In this document: one piece after another, positions 63,086 to 64,000 of the stretch
How positions within the stretch are numbered: the first letter of the stretch is position 1
Layout: every line of letters begins with the position of its first letter
Origin: Beijerinckiaceae bacterium
GTDB lineage: Bacteria; Pseudomonadota; Alphaproteobacteria; Rhizobiales; Beijerinckiaceae
Assembly: GCA_947452455.1 (NCBI GenBank)
Contig: CANGBX010000004.1
Span: 231,653 to 295,652, forward strand
Direction: 5' to 3'
DNA: 64,000 nucleotides
The notes under the pieces: model-generated
What the model saw: only the letters and a program-made list of their open reading frames with translations
What the model was told of the DNA's origin: nothing
Database searches by the model: none
Program-made: the position numbers and the translations under genes

Positions 63086-64000
63086 ATGGACCTGATCGCT
63101 GACCGCGGACGCCGCGTCACCGTTGATGAACTCAACACAACAAAGCTGCTCGCGCATGCGGCCGAACAGGCCCGCGATCGCAAATATGAAGACATGCTCA
63201 TCGTCGATTGCGATGCGCATCATTATGAAAATGAAAATTTCGGCGAGATCTTCCCCTTCATGGAAAATGAAGTGCTGAAGCAACTCACCATGGGCGGCCG
63301 CCTTAAGAATGGTGTGCAGGCGCTGCTGCCAACGCAAATCGGCTATCAGGACATGGGTGGGCGTGTGACGCGCTATCCACTCCGCTCTACGGAAAAAACC
63401 GAGCCCGGACGCCTGCGCGATGTGCAACTTGGCGAGCGCTGGATGGACGCGATGGGCGTCGATTATTCCTGCCTCTTCCCCACGGGCATGCTGAACGTCG
63501 GTCTGCACCCGCAGAAGGAAATGGAAGTCGAACTCTGCTGGGCCTACAATCGTTGGCTCACCGAAGTCGTGCTGCCGGAAAATCACGGCCGCTTCTATAC
63601 GCAGCTCGCTCTGCCGCTGTCAGATCCTGAAGCCTCGCTCCGTCAGGTCGAAACGTTCGGCGGCCGCAAGGGCGTCACCGGCTTCATGGTCACCACCGTG
63701 CGCACATTGCCGGTGCATGACAACGCGCTGATGAAAGTCTATCGCGCGATTGAAGAGCGCGGCTTGTCGCTTGCTTTCCATTCCGGTCCCAACTGGGGTG
63801 AGCCCGTGTTTCAGGGCCTGAACCGATTCATCAGCGTGCACGCGCTCGGCTTCTCTTTCTACAACATCCTCCACTGCACCAACTGGGTCATCAACGGCAT
63901 GGGCGAACGTTTCCCCAAGCTGCCCGTGATCTGGATTGAATCGGGTCTCGCTTGGATCCCGTTCCTGATGCAGCGCCTCGACCACGAATATATGATGCGC
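63086..64000 (+). CDS. Amidohydrolase-2 family metal-dependent hydrolase (partial, 3' end outside window)
   Basis: The first 305 residues of a TIM-barrel metal enzyme of the amidohydrolase-2 (ACMSD-like) family, running open through the right edge. DCDAHHYEN near 45-53 holds the first metal ligands, LAFHSGPNWGEP near 230 the next His, and ESGLAWIPFLMQRLDHEYM near 286-304 is the typical segment of decarboxylating members. Such enzymes hydrolyse amides or lactones or decarboxylate aromatic and vinylogous acids. GGGAGG at 63075-63080 supports the ATG at 63086. It diverges from the receptor gene across about 165 bases. Confidence 0.82.
   Translation, partial: MDLIADRGRRVTVDELNTTKLLAHAAEQARDRKYEDMLIVDCDAHHYENENFGEIFPFMENEVLKQLTMGGRLKNGVQALLPTQIGYQDMGGRVTRYPLRSTEKTEPGRLRDVQLGERWMDAMGVDYSCLFPTGMLNVGLHPQKEMEVELCWAYNRWLTEVVLPENHGRFYTQLALPLSDPEASLRQVETFGGRKGVTGFMVTTVRTLPVHDNALMKVYRAIEERGLSLAFHSGPNWGEPVFQGLNRFISVHALGFSFYNILHCTNWVINGMGERFPKLPVIWIESGLAWIPFLMQRLDHEYMMR

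Noticed and set aside
62954..63985. Two minus-strand frames opposite the start of the amidohydrolase
   Set aside because: The plus-strand frame has a clear ribosome site, metal-ligand motifs and stays open to the right edge; the minus frames have no recognisable features.

Overview
The window looks like a chromosomal segment of an alphaproteobacterium, most likely of the order Hyphomicrobiales (Rhizobiales). The grounds are a pckA / chvI-chvG-hprK-EIIA(Man)-ptsH block, an ahcY-divL-tsaE/amgK-murU-addB-addA-trxA block, a DivL with Tyr in place of the phospho-His, and an expansion of extracytoplasmic receptors of the tripartite tricarboxylate transporter (TTT) family. Genus cannot be fixed from the sequence alone. 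Coding density is very high: no gap between genes exceeds about 300 bases (the longest is about 230, at 34235-34466), start/stop overlaps of the ATGA type are common, and three convergent gene pairs overlap at their ends. No CRISPR array, transposase, integrase, rRNA or phage gene was seen.

Layout. 1-565: end of a TTT small permease domain. 660-3402: Zur-type zinc uptake operon (His-rich mini membrane protein, znuC, znuB, znuA). 3494-5931: 2-hydroxyacid dehydrogenase, LOG-family nucleosidase, EI24/CysZ-like protein. 5916-7343 (minus): NDUFA9-like epimerase and a small membrane protein. 7454-7609: tRNA-Leu(CAG) with promoter and terminator. 7626-13342: alpha/beta hydrolase, TTT receptor, TPR glycosyltransferase-like protein, prmB, chemoreceptor. 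13489-26927: S-adenosylhomocysteine hydrolase behind a perfect palindrome, DivL, TsaE fused to an AmgK-like sugar kinase, MurU, AddB, AddA, thioredoxin. 26996-31663: polA, then an ion antiporter gene bracketed by two copies of an 80-90 bp palindromic repeat. 31684-39971: pckA, HugZ-like protein, ChvI/ChvG, HPr kinase, EIIA, HPr, pgi. 40123-47682: ABC-F ATPase, two TTT receptors, MsbA-like exporter, O-antigen-ligase-like protein, ArfB.

47713-64000 is more accessory in character. It holds a ThDP-dependent enzyme; two exported isochorismatase-fold paralogues that lack the usual catalytic Cys; an exported chimera of carboxypeptidase-regulatory-like domain, CxxCH haem motif and beta-propeller; a cytochrome c; a Tat-exported molybdenum hydroxylase subunit without its iron-sulfur partner; a MEKHLA-type protein; a serralysin-like metalloprotease; a nucleotide-transporter-like MFS protein coupled to a Tat-exported aldo/keto reductase; another MFS protein; a divergent crotonase; another TTT receptor; and the start of an amidohydrolase. 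Several of these are exported redox or hydrolytic enzymes, which suggests periplasmic oxidation of a small organic compound, possibly aromatic, but no substrate can be named. The 49.7-56.2 kb part is the best candidate here for an undescribed system.

Housekeeping links: AmgK/MurU-type enzymes recycle peptidoglycan sugars. ChvG/ChvI with HprK, EIIA and HPr form the envelope-stress and carbon-regulation cluster known from Rhizobiales, next to pckA. AddAB and PolA cover repair. The TTT receptors at 8.3, 42.0, 43.0 and 61.9 kb mostly lack adjacent permeases and would have to borrow permeases encoded elsewhere or do another job.
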